12,556 bases of DNA from Entophlyctis helioformis (lineage: Eukaryota > Chytridiomycota > Chytridiomycetes > Chytridiales > Chytriomycetaceae). Shown here in pieces: positions 1 to 8,986 of this stretch. The notes under the pieces are model-generated. The model searched no databases. It was not told where the DNA came from and saw only the letters and a list, made by a program, of their open reading frames with translations. Position numbers and translations under genes: made by a program. Location: NCBI GenBank assembly GCA_025526915.1, contig JAHLKH010000440.1, positions 1 through 12,556 of the forward strand. Direction: 5' to 3'. Numbering within the stretch: position 1 is the first letter of the stretch; every line of letters starts with the position of its first letter.

Positions 1-805
1 CCAGACCGAACGTCATGGGCCAGATGGACGACGTGCGGTTCCAGTTGACCAGACCATCCAGCGTTGTGAGCACGACCTCTGTTCAAGGGCATTTGCCCAT
101 GATCATGCCATCCAATGCGGACAGAGCCAGTTCAACAGCCGCTGTGAGTGGAGCCACGAGAGCAAAGCGATCGGCAGCCATGGAGGAGTGCCACGCCATG
201 CCATGCCCGCCATGCGATGCCATGCCATTCGTATGCAAAACACCGCAGATCGGTTGTCGCAGGGACAGACTCGCACCAAAGAAAGCATGCGCAAGTCCAA
301 GGCATGTCCAAGCAGGCTTGCTCAGGTCGGCTCAAGCCAATCGTGCAAAGTGTTGTGTGCATGCGGCGAGTGGCAGGCAGCAGGTGGCAGCAGCAGGTGG
401 CAGCAGGTGGCAGGCGGCAGGCGGCGGCGCAGGTGAAGCATGCGAGCGAGGGCGGCTCACAGCAGCATTGTTGAGGGTCTTGGGAAGGCCGTAGGGGTTG
501 GCCGGCATGGGAGGGGCGTCTCTCTGGTCAAAGGAGCCAATCTCCTTGTCGTTGGCAATCAGACGCACGATCGAGCGGGTCGGCACTGTGGGGACAGCGA
601 CGGCCTTGGGCGTGACGGAGCGGCTGGAGAGCGGCTGTGTGGGTGTGAGAGTGCCGTTGCCGTTGCCGTTGTTGGGTGGTTGTCGGTTGGGCCAGCGGCC
701 GTTCGCATGTGCTGGTCAGCCAGGCTGGTCAGGCCACCCCCTCACACGCACGGCACACCACTTGCCAGTTCGTGCTGCGTTGCGAATAAGGCCCAGCGTC
801 GACAT
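1..805 (-). CDS. NDUFS7: NADH:ubiquinone oxidoreductase PSST subunit (NDUFS7), 5' part, cut by left edge
   Basis: NDUFS7 carries the terminal iron-sulfur cluster N2 of mitochondrial complex I and passes electrons to ubiquinone. I read three exons on the minus strand: 805-757, 711-461 and 76-1, whose phases join without a break. The first codes a typical mitochondrial presequence, MSTLGLIRNAARTGK, with Arg/Lys and no acids. The second is a variable, Asn/Gly/Pro-rich segment ending in NPYGLPKTLNNAA. The third reads LTTLDGLVNWNRTSS followed by WPMTFGL, the strongly conserved entry to the N2 domain. The cluster cysteines that follow this motif in the family lie outside the window. Donors are GTGCCG (756) and GTGAGC (460). 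The second intron, 384 nt, is the longest in the window and holds low-complexity repeats. The WPMTFGL exon is secure. Joining the upstream two exons to it rests on phase agreement and the presequence. Confidence 0.8.
189..229. repeat. Degenerate CCATG-type short repeat in the NDUFS7 intron
   Basis: Imperfect copies of the 5-mer CCATG (GCCATGCCATGCCCGCCATG and onward) lie in the second NDUFS7 intron. The same motif recurs as a cleaner run at 4464-4486 inside a MetRS intron, and a related CCAAG/CCATG run lies near 7731-7746. This is a simple-sequence repeat of this genome; I see no function. Confidence 0.7.
363..432. repeat. GGCAGCAGGT / GGCAGGC purine-rich tandem repeat in the NDUFS7 intron
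   Basis: A run of near-identical GGCAGCAGGT and GGCAGGCGGC units, almost devoid of T on the plus strand. It lies just downstream (in the gene's sense) of the 5' splice site of the 384-nt NDUFS7 intron, and largely accounts for that intron's length. It is C/T-rich on the transcribed sense strand. Confidence 0.75.
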
Positions 806-883
806 GCGAAATGTTTCTGAGGGGTAGGCAATTTCGATGGATTTTCATCTGATTATGACGCTTGGCTCGCGCGGCCGCTTGCT

Positions 884-911
884 GCATCTGCCGGATGCAT
901 CTGCCAGATGC
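884..911. repeat. Two adjacent short palindromes (GCATC...GATGC)
   Basis: GCATCTGCCGGATGC (884-898) and GCATCTGCCAGATGC (897-911) sit side by side and share one GC dinucleotide. The second is a perfect 7-bp inverted repeat around a single base. They lie 79-106 nt upstream of the NDUFS7 start codon, so a dimeric-factor binding site is possible. Chance similarity is also possible. Confidence 0.4.
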
Positions 912-1048
912 GTGTGCAGCAACGGCGTGCAATGCCATGCCAGAAGCAGACCCTGGTGCGCTTGACGCACTCGCCAGGCACCTGCAATCCAGCCACGCAA
1001 GCGCACCTTGACGGCATCCGAGCATCGCGGCACTGCATAATGGCTCAA

Positions 1049-1070
1049 GTCACGTGGCATCTCACGTGAC
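1049..1070. promoter_or_regulatory. Paired CACGTG E-box motifs (one as TCACGTGA)
   Basis: GTCACGTGG (1049-1057) and TCACGTGAC (1062-1070) place two CACGTG palindromes 12 nt apart, start to start. CACGTG, and especially TCACGTGA, is the classic target of bHLH factors such as Cbf1 of yeasts and the MiT/TFE family of animals. The pair lies about 245 nt upstream of the NDUFS7 start, in the region shared with the next plus-strand gene, so either gene could be the target. A functional role is inferred. Confidence 0.5.
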
Positions 1071-1838
1071 CAGAGTTGCATCCAGCCATTCCGGCATCGA
1101 TTCATGGTCGACATCCGCCCTCGACCTGCCGACCGACCTTGGCACTCCCACTCTTGTAGGTTGGTGGCACGCTTGCCGATGTGCATCGCCGACTGGTCGT
1201 CCATGCAGGCTGCTGACTCTTGGGGCCATGGCACAATACACTGGCCAGTGACAGATGGATTTGCTTGCTCAGCAGCTGCTCAAGCACCAGACCGTGCCTG
1301 CACCGACCCTGCAGCGGGCTGCGAGCTGCTCCGGCTGGCCCATCGCGCAGCCTGCAACGCAGCATCGCCGGCAAAGTGCAGGCAGGCAGGCCCCGATGCG
1401 CTGGCGTGATATGCCTGGACTTGGCCTGCAGCGGAGTGCGTTCATCTCATGCTGCAAGAGTGGCCGTCTGTCTCCCTGCCGTGTTCGGACAGCTGCTGAC
1501 ACTGGACGGATTCTTGCACCTGCCGGCATGGGCAACAGGACACACATCCCTTTACCACTGTCGCACTTGGCTGCCGGCCGCAATCGGCACCACGCCAGCC
1601 AGCTATGCTAGTCTGCTCGCCCTTATCACAACTCGGCTTGCGCCGGCAGCATCTGCATCTGCATCAGCATCTCCATCTGTCCGAACGTCGGACTTGCCAA
1701 CACTGCCGCCAACATCGCCAATGCCGACGCGGGCATCTGCTTTGAGATCCACAGACACTGCACTGTCGGCCAGACCACTCGCACAAAGCAGACAGCCCCC
1801 GGTGCAACTCAGGCAGCTCGCTGTCCAGTTTTGGCTGC

Positions 1839-2786
1839 ATGAAGCTTCTTCCGCTGATCGCAAGACTCGTCGATGCATTCCAAGCAGCCTGGAATGCAGA
1901 TCCAAACCGGCAGCAAGACTGAGCATATGGACTGGGGCTCAAACCAAGTCTACTTTGCTGCCTTCTTTTGCCTCTGCGATGCACACGGGTAAGGAGCAGA
2001 CGCTTTATTGACAGAGTATCATGCACATATGGATGCGTGCATGCAGCCACAACATGGCCAACTAAACACTACATCGATGGCAGGCTCGCATTCCGCGATC
2101 GCACCGCGAGGCTGCTGGAGGCTTGACGCCGTTGGTGCTCAAGTACAGCCAGTGCCTCCAGGAATACTGCGCAGATGACATTGACTTGATTGCCAAGAGC
2201 ATTGCTGGCCAAGCGGGCACGTCAACCGTGACACCACGGCGCAAACGACAGCTTGAGAACCAGCCAGAGGGCGGTAATCCCCAAGCTGCTGGCCTGCAGC
2301 CATCGCAGGACGGCCATCACTCGCCGCTTTCACAATCATCAGTGCCGAGCAAGAAATCAAGGGCGTTGCCGGATATTGCAGCAGCACCGGTTTCCATTGC
2401 CTGCAGAATCTCCTGTCTCGGCAGTGTTGAAAGCCGTCGGCGCATCAAGCCATGCTGCGAGTCCGTTTGTCCACGTCCACGGCCCGGCTACAATGGATGG
2501 GAGGCAGGCAGTCCGCAAAGCAGTCCAGCGGCCAACTGGCATCAATATCCTGGTTAGTCGGCACATGGAATGCATCAACTTGCTGTTGCATGACCAACAA
2601 ACCCTCCATGCATGCTTACTGGTCGTTCTTGCTCGATCGCGTCTTCAGGCTAAAACGGCAGACACTCGCTTCGCTGCCAACTCCAAAGATTACGAGGTGT
2701 GGGCGCGATCGTGTGCTGGCGGTCATTACCGGCAGTTGGGTGACAACAGCAATATAAAACGCGCATGGATGTTCCATCTTGCAATC
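1839..2786 (+). CDS. Unrecognised helix-rich protein, fragments of at least three exons
   Basis: I do not recognise this protein. Segment one (1839-1989) reads MKLLPLIARLVDAF, AAWNADPNRQQ and, after a frame change near 1920, MDWGSNQVYFAAFFCLCDA. A GTAAGG...CAG intron (1990-2083) follows. The next segment (2084-2552) reads LAFRDRTARLLEA, then, after an apparent missing T at 2123-2124, TPLVLKYSQCLQEYCADDID. It continues into a basic stretch (PRRKRQ, about 2236-2253) that could be a nuclear signal, and a Ser/Pro/Ala-rich region with another frame change near 2395. An in-phase intron (2553-2648, GTTAGT...CAG) leads to AKTADTRFAANSKDYEVWAR and then KRAWMF, up to a GTAAGC donor at 2787. The start, upstream exons and 3' end are not established. 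It converges on MetRS. Helical amphipathic texture plus intron phase support coding; there is no family evidence. Confidence 0.4.
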
Positions 2787-2812
2787 GTAAGCACTCCCAT
2801 TGTACGCGTCAC

Positions 2813-2818
2813 TTTAAT
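2813..2818 (-). terminator. Possible polyadenylation signal (ATTAAA) for MetRS
   Basis: ATTAAA on the minus strand lies 46 nt downstream of the MetRS stop codon (2867-2865). It is the commonest variant of the AATAAA signal and is suitably placed, but a single hexamer is weak evidence. Confidence 0.3.
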
Positions 2819-2864
2819 AGCCCTTGTTGTGTCAACAGATCAGGAGACAGGCTTCATGGAGCCA

Positions 2865-5800
2865 TTACACAGACGCAAAGAGTGCGGCCAGCTTGGCCTT
2901 GAGCCCGAGAAGCTTGGTTCAACAGCAAGCCTTGGTCACTGGCCGCGTCTGCCTTGTTGGCCTTGAGCGTGGCGCACTTGAGCGCCTTGCTCGGCAATCT
3001 CGGCCTCCAACGCGATCATCTCGGGTGTCTTGGCAGCACCGGTCAGGCAGTGCCGCTGGAGCAGGAGGGGGCCGCAGCCTTGCTCGACTTTTTGCCCGCC
3101 TTTCCGCCCTTGCATCGGCAGTCTTGCCAGGCGCCACCGCGGCGCTGTTGGTCGTGTCCTGCTTGCCAGAGTACTTCTCGCGCAGCTCAATCTCACGCGC
3201 CTCCTCGATCTTCTTGAACAGGTACTCGGCGGCAATCTGGTGTCCTGCGCCAATGTCGGTTGCAGTCCACTTGTCTGTAATGCGACGCTGCGGCAGGTTG
3301 AGCTGGCGCATGATGCTTGCCGACGTGGCGGGCATGTACGGGTAGACGATCGACGAGAGAAGGTACACGAGGTTGGCCGCGGTGGCTACCACATTGTCGC
3401 AGCGAGAGCGGGCATTGGCAAACAGACTGTTGTCGATGCGGTTTTCCTGGAGATACTGGTTGCCGCGGTGCTGAAATGTCCATAAACAGACGCAGGCCCT
3501 GGCGGATTTTGACGCCTTCCAGAGTCTCGACAAACTGAGCCAACAGAGCGCCAACATCAGCGACAAGCTTTTGCTCGGGCTCCTCGGTAACCGTGTACAC
3601 AGGAATCACGCCGTCGTACTTGGCATGGATGAACTTGATGACGCGGTTGACAAAGTTGCCAAGGTTGGCCAGGAGCTCGTTGTTGTTGGCGGCAATGAAC
3701 GACGCCCACGAAAACTGCGAGTCGCTGGTTTCGGGACGGATCGACAGCAGGTAGTAGCGCCAGACATCCGCAGGGATGCCAGAGTCTACCACGTTGGTTG
3801 TTCCAAAGACGCCAACACCGCGAGACTTGGAGAACTTGCCAGACTCGTACTGGAGGTACTCTGACAGATGGGAAATGGATTAGATGGAGTGGCCGAGAAG
3901 ACTGCCGCTCTTTGGCAACTGCTGTCTCCTCTCTGCTCGGCAGACTTACCGGTGGTGCTCAGATGGTGCAAAAGGGTCCATGGGTCGCCTGTGCCAAGAA
4001 GCGTCGATGGGAAGATCACCGTGTGGAATGGCACATTGTCCTTGCCCATGAACTGGTACAGCTGCACATCCTTGGGGTTGCGCCACCACTGCTTCCATTC
4101 AGGCGTGTACGTGGCCGTAATCGACAGGTATCTGTGGTCATGCGTGTCAACATGAGTGAGGGCAGTGTGGAGAGACAGAGTTGATCTGCATGACAGAACA
4201 CAGAACGCACCCAATCGGAGCGTCAAACCAGACGTAGAAAACCTTGTTTTCGTAGCCCTTGCGTGGCACAGGCGTTCCCCACTTGAGATCGCGCGTAATG
4301 CAACGAGGCTTGAGACCCTCCTTGAGCCAGCTGTTTGGTGATTGTCTGGCTGTTGGCGGACCAGCTTCCTGTTGGTAGAATTTGACATTGTTTCGGCAAT
4401 CGGAAGAGCAGAAACGACTGAATGAGCATAAATGATACACAATTACCTTCATACCACATTCCTATGCTATGCCATGCCATGCCATGTAACCGTACCTTCC
4501 ATGCTTGTCTTTTTGAACCACTCCTCCAGCTTGGGCTGCTGGCCAGTGAGGTTCAAGAAAAGATGGCGAGAGTCGCGCACGCTGGGCGATGCACCGTCAA
4601 GTTTGCAGCGAGGGTTTTGAGTTCAATCGCGTTCAGCAACTTGCCACATCCATCGCACTGGTCGCCACGTGCATCCTATACGTGGGTGCACACGCAACGC
4701 GCCATTAGCGGGTCAGAATGGATCGGGAGGTTGGATGCCGGCAAACACACGGCCACTGCGCATTGTGATACATACATCAAAACCACAGAGAGGGCAAGTG
4801 CCTTCAACAAACCGATCAGCAAGGAACCTGAGGAACAGCAGGCAGGATTATGTGGATTGTCAGTATCCGAACCGCCGGCATAAGCTGCGAGATGCTTGGC
4901 AGCCTGCTTACGACTTGTGGGTATCGCAGTAGAGCTGTGTCACAGTGTCTTCAATGACATGGCCATTCTTCTCCAGCTTGAGGTAGATATCCTGCGCGAT
5001 CTCGGTTTGCTGCGGTGTGGTGGTGCGGCCAAACTTGTCAAAATCGATGCCGAACCACTTGTAGCTCTCGTCGTGGAACTTGTAGTACTTGTCGCAGAGG
5101 TCCTTGCATGACATCTTCTCCTCAATGGCCTTGGTCTCTGTGGCAGTGCCGTATCGTCCGTGCCAGCAATTGTAACGCACGTTGTAGCCTCTCAGAACGC
5201 GCGTATCTGGCATGGTCTTTCGGTGAGCATTCGGTTGTCGTTGATAAAGCCGCACTGTAAAGATACACCCTGCGAGAAACGGATCAACGCACCTTGCAAA
5301 CACATCGGCACTAAGAACAGAGCCAATGATGTTTCCGAGATGAGGAATGTTTGTTGACATAGGGCAGTGCGCTGGTCACAAGTACATTGCGCATGTTCTT
5401 CTTGGGCAGCCTGTCAATAGGCAAGTGGCGAATATCCAAAGCAAGAGATTGAGCATATAGCCACGATTCGTAGATGAACCGAAACTCTGGGTCTTGACTT
5501 ACACTGTCCGGGTGTGATGGTCAAGAGCGATGGTGACCTTGCTGTCGACCTTTGGCGGCGGAAGGCTTGCGGCAGGGGCAGGGGCAGACACCGATGCCTC
5601 CGGCCCGGCATTGGACGCGCTCGATCCAGCAGCCTGAGGAGAGATCGTAGCCCATGCATCGCCCAGACAGGTTGACATGGACAGGGCAAGGCGGCATGCA
5701 TTGTCAGGGTCCGGATGCACCAAACGACAGCAATTGTTTTTGAATGCCTTGGCAAGATCCAGGGAATTGTACCTTCCAAGCCGCGACGGCAGCAGCGTAC

Positions 5801-6755
5801 TTTGGGTACTTGAGTGCAGTCTCAAACCAGCGAGTGAGAGAAGGCTGCTTCTCGGCAACCTTCTTGCGGAGAGCGTCGTTTGAGAGCAGAGAGTAAAAGG
5901 CGGCAAAGACGATGATGGACGCCGAGCTGGTGTCCTACAAAGACGGTAACGAACCATAAACAGCAAGACCGCGTCAGCCACTGGATAGCTACGGATCTGA
6001 ATGAACGCCAAGAGAGCGCCTTTCTGACCTTGAAGCCGACGGCCATTTTCCAAAAGGTTGTTGGCGTGGACAAGGGCAGAGGACAGAGGATCCGAGGCAA
6101 CGTCTGCCGAGCCGTTTAATGGTCGCAAGGACGCTCCGCTCAAACTCGCTGATCGTGCCGACCTTGGCACGAATCCACGAGTCGGCAGACTGGTGCTTCA
6201 AGACGATGTACCTGTCCAAAGCCAGATGCATGTGCATGGGTCAGATCGACGCGGCCACACGACAGGAGCAGAGAGCGAGCGTGGCTCATCCGACTCGGCC
6301 AACTCACCCAACCGCCGTGGTTGGGCGTCAGCGAGAATGAGACCAGAAGGAGTGACAAGGCGGACGCTCGACTGGAAAGGCGTGGCTTTGGCTGTGGTTG
6401 TATGGCGGCCGGATGGTTGGGGCAGGGCAGTGGGAGGTTTGGTGCACCAGCCGGGCACAGCGTCAGCCAAGACGGACGGACGGGTGCAACGCAGCGGACA
6501 GCGTGGAAAACAAGGGTCGAGATCAGGGAGCCGCCCGAGCAGCTGCTCGGCCAGCGACAGCAGCCAGGCCGGGCGGGCAGGCAGGCTTGGCCGCGGGAGG
6601 CAGCCAGCGGCAGGCGGGCACAACTCACGCAGGGCATCGGCACCCGATGCGACGGTGTACGGCAGGCCGGCGACTTCGAGCGCCACCATCAGCTTGAGGG
6701 CAGCAGGGCTGGCGAGCGCAGCGGCATCGCCGGCAACGAGAAATCTGGCGGACAT
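2865..6755 (-). CDS. MARS1: Cytosolic methionyl-tRNA synthetase, 12 exons, with frame breaks
   Basis: It charges tRNA-Met with methionine for cytosolic translation. Exons (minus strand): 6755-6629, about 6371-6308, 6211-6029, 5934-5773, 5633-5503, 5410-5293, 5206-4912, 4827-4776, 4675-4496, 4368-4211, 4131-3950 and 3860-2865. The first four code a GST-like N-terminal domain ([16 protein letters not shown] start; [19 protein letters not shown]). A Pro/Ala linker (5633-5503) follows. The catalytic domain has HLGN (HIGH motif, 5342-5331), a zinc knuckle CPLC...CDGC split between two exons, WFDAPIG (4230-4211) and KFSKS (KMSKS loop, 3837-3823). Next come the anticodon-binding domain, a Lys-rich linker and a WHEP-like helix ([12 protein letters not shown] to [17 protein letters not shown]). 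Single-base frame changes interrupt the exons near 2916, 2971, the 3040-3115 linker, 3467, 4334, 4615, 5154/5165, 5196, 5350 and 6115. Joins around exon 2 are uncertain. Confidence 0.93.
4464..4486. repeat. ATGCC short tandem repeat in a MetRS intron
   Basis: Four to five consecutive copies of the 5-mer ATGCC (first copy degenerate) lie in the intron between MetRS exons 9 and 10, ten nt from the GTACGG donor (in the gene's sense, downstream of it). Same motif family as 189-229. Confidence 0.75.
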
Positions 6756-6779
6756 TGTTGCGGTTTGCGGCAAGGCGAG
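6756..6779. promoter_or_regulatory. 24-nt gap between divergent start codons (MetRS / thioredoxin-like)
   Basis: The MetRS ATG (6755-6753, minus) and the thioredoxin-like ATG (6780-6782, plus) are separated by only 24 nt. Transcription start sites of each gene must therefore lie in this gap or inside the other gene's first exon or intron. I see no TATA-like element in it. It depends on both start calls: the MetRS start is fixed by the GST-domain N-terminus, and the other by an immediate signal peptide. Confidence 0.55.
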
Positions 6780-7653
6780 ATGCGTCTGCTGCTGATCTTG
6801 AGCGCATGCATGAGTCTTGCCGACGGTCTTGCGGGCGAGCAGCAGCAACAGCAGCAACAGCAGCAACAGCAGCAACAGCAGGGACAGGGACAGCAGGGAC
6901 AGCAGAACGGCGTCGCTTCGGCCGCATCTGCTCCGTTTGAAAGCGAGGTGCTCGGCGACGCCAACTTTACGCTCTTGTACAACGGCACCTGGGTGCTTCA
7001 GGCGTACGTGCTGGTTGCAGTGTCGGCCAGTGTCGGCCAGTGTCGGCCAGAGTCGGTGTCAAAGCTGACTCTGCAAATGCCACAGATACCAGGGCGTCGG
7101 ATGCCCCTTCTCAGACAAGCTGCAGACCATATGGCCCGCGATCGTCCAAGAGGGACACGTTGCCAACGACACGATCCGGTTTGCAAGCCTGGACGCTCAG
7201 CAGCACAGGGCAGCCACTACCGTGCTCGAAGTCAAGGTCTTTCCAACCATTAAGCTGTAAGTATTGCCACGCTCAGACACACATGGGCATGGGCATGCCT
7301 TTGGCGAGAGCCGGACATGTGCTGACGCCAAAGTCTCTGTCGAGCAGGATCCAGAATGGCAGCGTGTTCACGTATAGAGGCAATCTCACCAAGGCCGCCA
7401 TCCTCGACTTCATTGCCAAGGGGTACCGCGATCTGCGATGGTACAATCGTCTTCCAACCACGTATTCGTTGCTGTAAGCAGCCGCAAGCGAGGCAAACGT
7501 ACGTGCCAGCAATGTAACTAACTGCCCCCATGGATGCAAAACAGGAACAAGCTGCAGCTGGAGGCGTATTTTGCGGTGCAGGCCATCGAGATGTACATCG
7601 CCAAGGCAATCTGTCGCTTTGTAAACCACACGCCATTGTTTTGTAAAGAATAG
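6780..7653 (+). CDS. Secreted/ER thioredoxin-fold protein with polyglutamine tract
   Basis: Probable ER-lumen or secreted redox or chaperone-like protein of about 203 residues, in four exons: 6780-6992, 7093-7256, 7348-7473 and 7545-7653. All join in phase with no frame error. Residues 1-19 (MRLLLILSACMSLADGLAG) are a signal peptide. A run of 14 Gln, then Gly/Gln repeats, follows directly. The thioredoxin fold reads FTLLYNGTW, then GCPFSDKLQTIWPAI (active-site position CPFS, so CxxS rather than CxxC), RFASLDA, the cis-Pro strand FPTIKL, and GSVFTYRGNLTKAAILDFIA. The C-terminus is helical, ending FCKE with no KDEL-type signal and no clear membrane helix. Six N-glycosylation sequons (NFT, NGT, NDT, NGS, NLT, NHT) fit a secretory location. 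The first donor (GTGCTT after GTW) is the least certain junction. The PDI/TMX-like superfamily is clear; the exact family is not. Confidence 0.75.
6840..6881 (+). repeat. CAG/CAA microsatellite coding 14 glutamines
   Basis: (CAG)(CAG)(CAA)-type triplets code 14 consecutive Gln immediately after the signal peptide of the thioredoxin-like protein, followed by GQGQQGQQ. The CAA interruptions are regular, so the tract is an interrupted repeat rather than pure CAG. Confidence 0.9.
7021..7050. repeat. Three tandem copies of a 10-bp unit (TGTCGGCCAG)
   Basis: Three exact head-to-tail copies of TGTCGGCCAG, followed by a degenerate one, lie in the first intron of the thioredoxin-like gene, about 40 nt before its 3' splice site. 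The unit length equals that of the 9321-9410 array in the TMEM67 intron, though the sequence differs. Confidence 0.85.
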
Positions 7654-7855
7654 GCCCGGTTCTGGATGTGGCTGGACTTTTTTCGGTGACCAAGTTGTTA
7701 TTTGCGCTAGGATGTCTGCCAACTTTGGCAAGCCAAGCCAAGCCATGCTTCCGGAGGATTGGTATCAGCGAGGCATCAGAACCATCCACCTGCCGATAAC
7801 TCTGCAATCTGTTCGCATACCACCGTTAGCGTATTGAGACCAAACGGTAGACTAG
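7654..7855. other. Convergent gap between thioredoxin-like gene and EMC4
   Basis: 202 nt separate the two stop codons. It must hold both 3' ends. I see no AATAAA on the plus strand. AAATAA-like sequence occurs on the minus strand near 7699-7704, about 150 nt past the EMC4 stop. No gene is visible. Confidence 0.4.
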
Positions 7856-8986
7856 CTATCCAGCCAGCCAGCCCAGCAACAAGCGCATGGTGGCGTTCAT
7901 CTCGGCCATTACCTTCTTATGGTCCAGGAACGCGAGCCAGTCCGATGTGGCGGTGGGAAGAAGGCCCATTGCGCCGCATTTCCAGATACCCAGGGCAAGA
8001 TTGGCTGCCTGAATGACGACAAACGCGATCATGGGCAGGAGCAGCGGGTTGGACATCATTGCAAGGATGGCAGCAACGCCTGTCGGAGCCTTGGCGGAAG
8101 AAACAGTCTGGAAGCGTTCAAAGACTGAACGTGCATTGAGCCACGACGCGCATGCGAGTGAGTGGCGATGGTTGGAGTCACATACAGCAACTGGCGCTTG
8201 ATGGAGGGCTTGTGGTACATCACGGGCATACCTTGGCTCACGCCCATTGCCGCCTTGACCGAGTTGAACAGGAGCATGACCGTGACGAGAATACTGAAGA
8301 TCTGGATGCTGTTGCCTGACATGTAGAGCATGAATGCGTTCATCGGAATGCTCTTTGCTGGAGCAATGGCTGCGTCCCATGCTTTCTGTGATGGCCGGCG
8401 GGTCAGCGGGTCAGCACGGCACGGCACGCATACAGCCACCTGAAAGCCAAGAAAGACAGCCTGCCGGCCCTCGCAGATCCTGTCCACGCACCTTGACCTT
8501 GAGCTTGGCAATCTCGTCGGCGTCAATGCCACCGTGAGCGACATCCTTGCCCTGCACGCCGTTGCCACAGGGATGAGCGTGAGTGAGCCGTGAAACAAAG
8601 AGTCTTGACGGAATAGCCTGCAGTCGTCTGGCATGGCAGCGGAAAGCACACAGTCGAGCTGGGGCTCTGTTTCTGGTTGTGTGTCTGTCTGTGTTCACGC
8701 CGCCTGCCAGAGACGCACGTTGGCAGCAGGCCAGTGCAGTGCGCCAGCAAGATCGGCCAGCCGCCAACTTACGCCAAGCTTGGAGGCGTCAAGCATAAAG
8801 CCTGGCGGGTCGACAATGTTCTCGTTGGACCGTTTGCTGCAGAGCGCCGTTGAAGAGTTGGGTGCCAGTCAGACGCACGCACACTGGAAAGAGAGCGACG
8901 AGACAGCCCAGTATCTCCTGCGCATGAACACGCAGCCGGCATGAACGCACCCCGAAGCGTCGATGCTGCTGCTCAAACAACGCCAT
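7856..8986 (-). CDS. EMC4: ER membrane protein complex subunit 4
   Basis: EMC4 is a subunit of the EMC, which inserts transmembrane helices into the ER membrane. Exons (minus strand): 8986-8951, 8836-8773, 8551-8492, 8385-8232 and 8124-7856, about 193 residues, close to the roughly 183 of the animal protein. Diagnostic sequence: VDPPGFMLDASKLG, the helix-turn KAWDAAIAPAKSIPMNAFML, YMSGNSIQIFSILVTVMLL (membrane segment), and after the last intron FERFQT, ANLALGIWKCGAMGLLPTAT, then SDWLAFLDHKK and a stop at 7858-7856. The last four exons join in phase. The first (MALFEQQHRRFG) joins only if one G of the GGGG run at 8950-8953, on the GTGCGT donor, is surplus. The first exon is therefore the least certain, and the start could change. 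The family call is secure. Confidence 0.92.

Larger units (their letters stand above)
806..1838. other. Shared upstream region of NDUFS7 and the next plus-strand gene, then unresolved sequence
   Basis: The first about 400 nt after the NDUFS7 start lack a convincing exon on either strand and hold small palindromes (884-911) and two CACGTG motifs (1049-1070). From about 1255 on the plus strand, several frames stay open for long stretches. One begins MDLLAQQLLKHQTVPAPTLQ at 1255; another, around 1440-1660, is hydrophobic. No single frame has clear intron boundaries or recognisable homology. These may be 5' exons of the plus-strand gene seen from 1839, broken by frame errors, or non-coding GC-rich sequence. 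I cannot decide from the sequence alone. Confidence 0.4.

Noticed and set aside
1220..2011. Plus-strand open frame of 263 codons
   Set aside because: Absence of stops is easily explained by high GC. The convincing sequence in 1839-1989 lies in other frames, and no family features are seen in this one.
3786..4442. Minus-strand frame of 218 codons as one separate protein
   Set aside because: It contains MetRS exon 11 (3950-4131) correctly, but its ends read through introns on both sides.
2865..6755. MetRS as an ancient pseudogene
   Set aside because: All visible splice sites, catalytic motifs and domain order are kept, and similar single-base breaks occur in neighbouring unrelated genes, which fits sequence error better than decay.
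6198..6875. Minus-strand frame with poly-Leu start
   Set aside because: The Leu run is the antisense of the glutamine repeat. The true MetRS start is the ATG at 6755 within the same frame.
6321..7253. Long plus-strand open frame of 310 codons
   Set aside because: Its first half is antisense to MetRS exon 1 and its introns. Only the part from the ATG at 6780 reads as protein, and its tail runs through an intron in the wrong frame for the thioredoxin fold.
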